From Fuerstiella sp. (GTDB taxonomy: Bacteria > Planctomycetota > Planctomycetia > Planctomycetales > Planctomycetaceae), in contig JAQWOH010000089.1 of NCBI GenBank assembly GCA_029245955.1, positions 19,082 through 83,081 on the forward strand: a stretch of DNA of 64,000 bases. Direction: 5' to 3'. Of this stretch, positions 61,934 to 64,000 are shown piece after piece (the first letter of the stretch is position 1; each line of letters opens with the position of its first letter). A program made the translations under genes and the position numbers. Under the pieces are notes generated by a model that did no database searches, had not been told where the DNA came from, and was given only the letters and a program-made list of their open reading frames with translations.

Positions 61934-63598
61934 ATGTCCCGTTACCGATCCACGCCACTAAAAGAACTTGCTGAGCAGCAAGTACGTTTTGCGCCCCAGG
62001 CAGTAAGGAACAAGCAGATATTGCACGCCGAAGAGTTTCTGCTGGGCATGAACGGCTGCAGCGAATTCGCGTTCGGTGACGTATGCCACCAAGTGACGGG
62101 ATATCGGCCGGAAGCCAGTGCGGATGTTGTCATATCAAGGTCGGATCTGGCTCACGACCTGCGGTGCTTTGTTGAAGACCTTTCTGACAGTCTCAACGTT
62201 TCCGCCGACGAGCTGAACGAACCTGTGCTGACGGTTCAGGAGGTCAGCGAGCGGTTCAACGTGTCCGCAAAAACAGTTGATCGCTGGCGCGATCGCGGCC
62301 TGGCAAGTCGTCGGATTAAGGTTAATGGCCGTAAGAGAGTGGTTATTCCCCAATCGACGCTGGATCGATACGTGGCTGTTCATCAGGACCAAATTGACCG
62401 TGGTCGGTCATTTAATCAGATGTCCGACGCTGAACGCGAACAGATTGTTCTGCAGGCTCGTGAATTGGCAGCCGCCGGGCTGGGGCTCACTGAAGTCAGT
62501 CGTCAATTGGGGAAGAAACTTGGACGGGCCACGGAGACAATGCGGTACACGCTGCGTGACTACGACAGGTCTCATTCTGAGAATGCGATTTTTCCGAAGA
62601 CAGGTGAACACCTTTCCACAGAACACCAGCATCTGATGTTTGATCTTCATGAAAAGGGCGTTTCTGTTCCTGACCTGGCCCGAAGATTCAGTCGAAGCAA
62701 GCCGGTTGTGCATTCGATTCTTGCTGAGGTGAGGGTGAAGCGGCTGAAGGCGACTCCGATTGATTTTATGGACAGTGCAGAATTTCGCATGCCTGACGCT
62801 CAGCGGATGATTTGCGTGTCAGCGCCTGATTACGATGATGCTAAAGGTGCTGCACGTGTGCCGAGCGGATTGCCAGCTTATCTGACAGAGTTATACACAG
62901 TGCCATTGCTCAATAAAGCACAGGAACAGCACTATTTCCGTCTGATGAATTACCTGAAGTACCAAGCTCTGGAATTGCAGAAAACTCTGCACGTGAAGCG
63001 CAGCAATGCTCGGGTGGCTCGAAAGATGGAAGCGTTACTGGATGACGCCAACCACGTCAAGAATCTGCTGACGCGGTCCAACTTACGGCTCGTCGTGTCA
63101 ATTGCAAAACGTCATTTGAAAGCCGGCGTCCACTTCTTTGAGCTCGTCAGCGATGGAAATATGTCGTTGATTCGGGCCATCGAAAAATTCGATTATGCTC
63201 GTGGAAACAAGTTCTCAACGTATGCCTCGTGGGCGATTATGAAGAACTACGCTCGGTCTGTGCCGGCTGAGCACACTCGATTGGATCGGTTCCGAACAGG
63301 ATATGAGGAAATCTTCTATGATGCGCACGATGGTCGGGGCAATGCATTCGCTGAGGAATTGGTGAACAAGGTGCAGCGAAACGCCATTATGGAGATCCTT
63401 GAAGAACTGAACGGGCGGGAGCGCAAAATTATCTCCTGTCGATTTGGACTCAGCAGGGGCAGTGAGCCTGAGACACTGGAACAGGTGGGCACTCGCTTGG
63501 GAGTCACCAAGGAAAGAGTTCGCCAGATTGAAGTGCGGACTTTGGAGAAGCTGCGTAGGATTGCTCAGCGAAAGCAGGTCGATATTCCTGGTATCTGA
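61934..63598 (+). CDS. Sigma-70 family factor with N-terminal helix-turn-helix modules
   Basis: A 554-residue protein; AAGGAG 7 bases before the ATG fixes the start. Residues about 100-148 form a MerR/excisionase-type HTH (LTVQEVSERFNVSAKTVDRW). Two more HTH-like stretches follow (AAAGLGLTEVSRQLGKKLG; EKGVSVPDLARRFSRSK). Region 1.2 resembles RpoD (LPAYLTELYTVPLLNKAQEQ), region 2 is clear (NLRLVVSIAKRH, NKFSTYASWAIMKNYARSVP), and region 4 ends with GVTKERVRQIEVRTLEKLR. The stretch between regions 2 and 4 is only about 50 residues, so region 3 appears to be missing or strongly shortened. It should direct RNA polymerase to a special promoter set; its signal is unknown. Confidence 0.85.
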   Translation: MSRYRSTPLKELAEQQVRFAPQAVRNKQILHAEEFLLGMNGCSEFAFGDVCHQVTGYRPEASADVVISRSDLAHDLRCFVEDLSDSLNVSADELNEPVLTVQEVSERFNVSAKTVDRWRDRGLASRRIKVNGRKRVVIPQSTLDRYVAVHQDQIDRGRSFNQMSDAEREQIVLQARELAAAGLGLTEVSRQLGKKLGRATETMRYTLRDYDRSHSENAIFPKTGEHLSTEHQHLMFDLHEKGVSVPDLARRFSRSKPVVHSILAEVRVKRLKATPIDFMDSAEFRMPDAQRMICVSAPDYDDAKGAARVPSGLPAYLTELYTVPLLNKAQEQHYFRLMNYLKYQALELQKTLHVKRSNARVARKMEALLDDANHVKNLLTRSNLRLVVSIAKRHLKAGVHFFELVSDGNMSLIRAIEKFDYARGNKFSTYASWAIMKNYARSVPAEHTRLDRFRTGYEEIFYDAHDGRGNAFAEELVNKVQRNAIMEILEELNGRERKIISCRFGLSRGSEPETLEQVGTRLGVTKERVRQIEVRTLEKLRRIAQRKQVDIPGI

Positions 63599-63812
63599 GG
63601 CATTGGTTGTGTTGCAACTGAGTAGTGTGCTGGCGGGAGGGGGACTCAGGATCCCGTTCTCCCATTTGACCTCATTCTTTTCTGTGAAGCGCGATTCTGG
63701 TTGTCTTATTCTAATGCGGGCCAGTCTGCCAACCGATGGCATGTAACGCTCAGCGATTAATCGAGTGCAGCTGCCTGTCACGATGAAGTTTCGTGAAATG
63801 ACAGTCAGCCTG
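63599..63812. other. Intergenic stretch after the sigma factor gene
   Basis: No gene or clear terminator is seen between the sigma factor stop and the inverted repeat near 63813. Open frames here are shadows with no support. Together with the following sites it makes a 318-base gap before the tRNA. Confidence 0.4.
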
Positions 63813-63842
63813 TTGATTGACATTAAATTGACAGTCAATCAA
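63813..63842. repeat. Inverted repeat upstream of tRNA-Thr
   Basis: TTGATTGAC and GTCAATCAA are perfect 9-base inverted arms separated by 12 bases. A GACAGTCA-type word occurs twice near it (around 63800 and 63830). It could be an operator or the 3' hairpin of the sigma factor transcript; no protein is known for it here. Confidence 0.5.
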
Positions 63843-63860
63843 AGCTTTACAGGATCGGCC

Positions 63861-63888
63861 TTGCTTGCCGTTTTCCGATTGCTATACT
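63861..63888 (+). promoter_or_regulatory. Probable housekeeping promoter of tRNA-Thr
   Basis: TATACT at 63883-63888 is a good -10 hexamer, with a poor TTGCTT -35 16 bases upstream (63861-63866). Downstream the start region is GC-rich (CCCGGCTCGCC), as is usual for stringently controlled stable-RNA promoters. Predicted start is about 63895, 22 bases before the tRNA. Confidence 0.5.
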
Positions 63889-63916
63889 GCCCGGCTCGCC
63901 ACGGCGATCGGTCTGC

Positions 63917-63989
<73 letters not shown>

Positions 63990-64000
63990 TAGTGTACTTT

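Overview
The window looks like chromosomal DNA of a planctomycete. The signs are two secreted PQQ-type beta-propeller proteins with the ADW.QWRGP N-terminus, small membrane proteins opening with an NP(Y/F)xSP motif, a tetrahydromethanopterin-type gene pair (DUF447 protein and beta-RFAP synthase), a very long MoxR/vWA operon, and many secreted proteins of unknown function. The genus cannot be read from sequence alone. Coding density is high, genes lie on both strands, and there is no phage, insertion sequence, CRISPR array or rRNA.

Layout. 0.4-5.3 kb: two secreted beta-propeller proteins, the C1-cofactor pair and a TIGR04283-type glycosyltransferase. 5.5-8.7 kb: glnB-glnD on the minus strand behind a near-consensus sigma-54 promoter. 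8.9-18.4 kb: housekeeping and mixed genes (A24 prepilin peptidase, Fur-type regulator, small FlgM-like protein, threonine aldolase, hisD, TauD-type dioxygenase, GT39-like membrane protein, cyclase-like repeat protein with a CxxCH motif). 18.5-30.2 kb: oxidoreductases, an MFS transporter, two small membrane proteins, a Tes-like radical SAM protein coupled to an Lgt-like membrane enzyme, gamma-glutamyltransferase, and two unknown or degenerate proteins.

30.5-47.0 kb: one long same-strand block. It runs MoxR ATPase, DUF58, BatA-like vWA, a second vWA protein, a large DUF4175-like protein, two secreted helical proteins, an NPCBM-domain protein, a trypsin-like PDZ protease, and a paired PDZ protein whose catalytic serine is replaced by alanine. 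Many of the junctions are ATGA overlaps. It looks like an envelope or periplasmic assembly or quality-control system of unknown target.

47.1-51.4 kb: PQQ-type protein, ispG, SGNH hydrolase and a GlsB/YeaQ-type membrane protein. 51.8-60.5 kb: a nitrate assimilation operon (transporter, NirB-NirD fusion, DmsB-DmsC-like fusion, molybdopterin nitrate reductase), also preceded by a near-consensus sigma-54 promoter. The two sigma-54 elements tie the PII signalling genes and the nitrate genes, 43 kb apart, into one probable nitrogen regulon. 60.7-64.0 kb: a small membrane protein, an unusual sigma-70-family factor with N-terminal helix-turn-helix modules and no obvious region 3, and tRNA-Thr(UGU).

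All functions are assigned by reading motifs and translated sequences. No database search was possible, and start codons were chosen by Shine-Dalgarno spacing, signal peptide position and family length where these could be judged.
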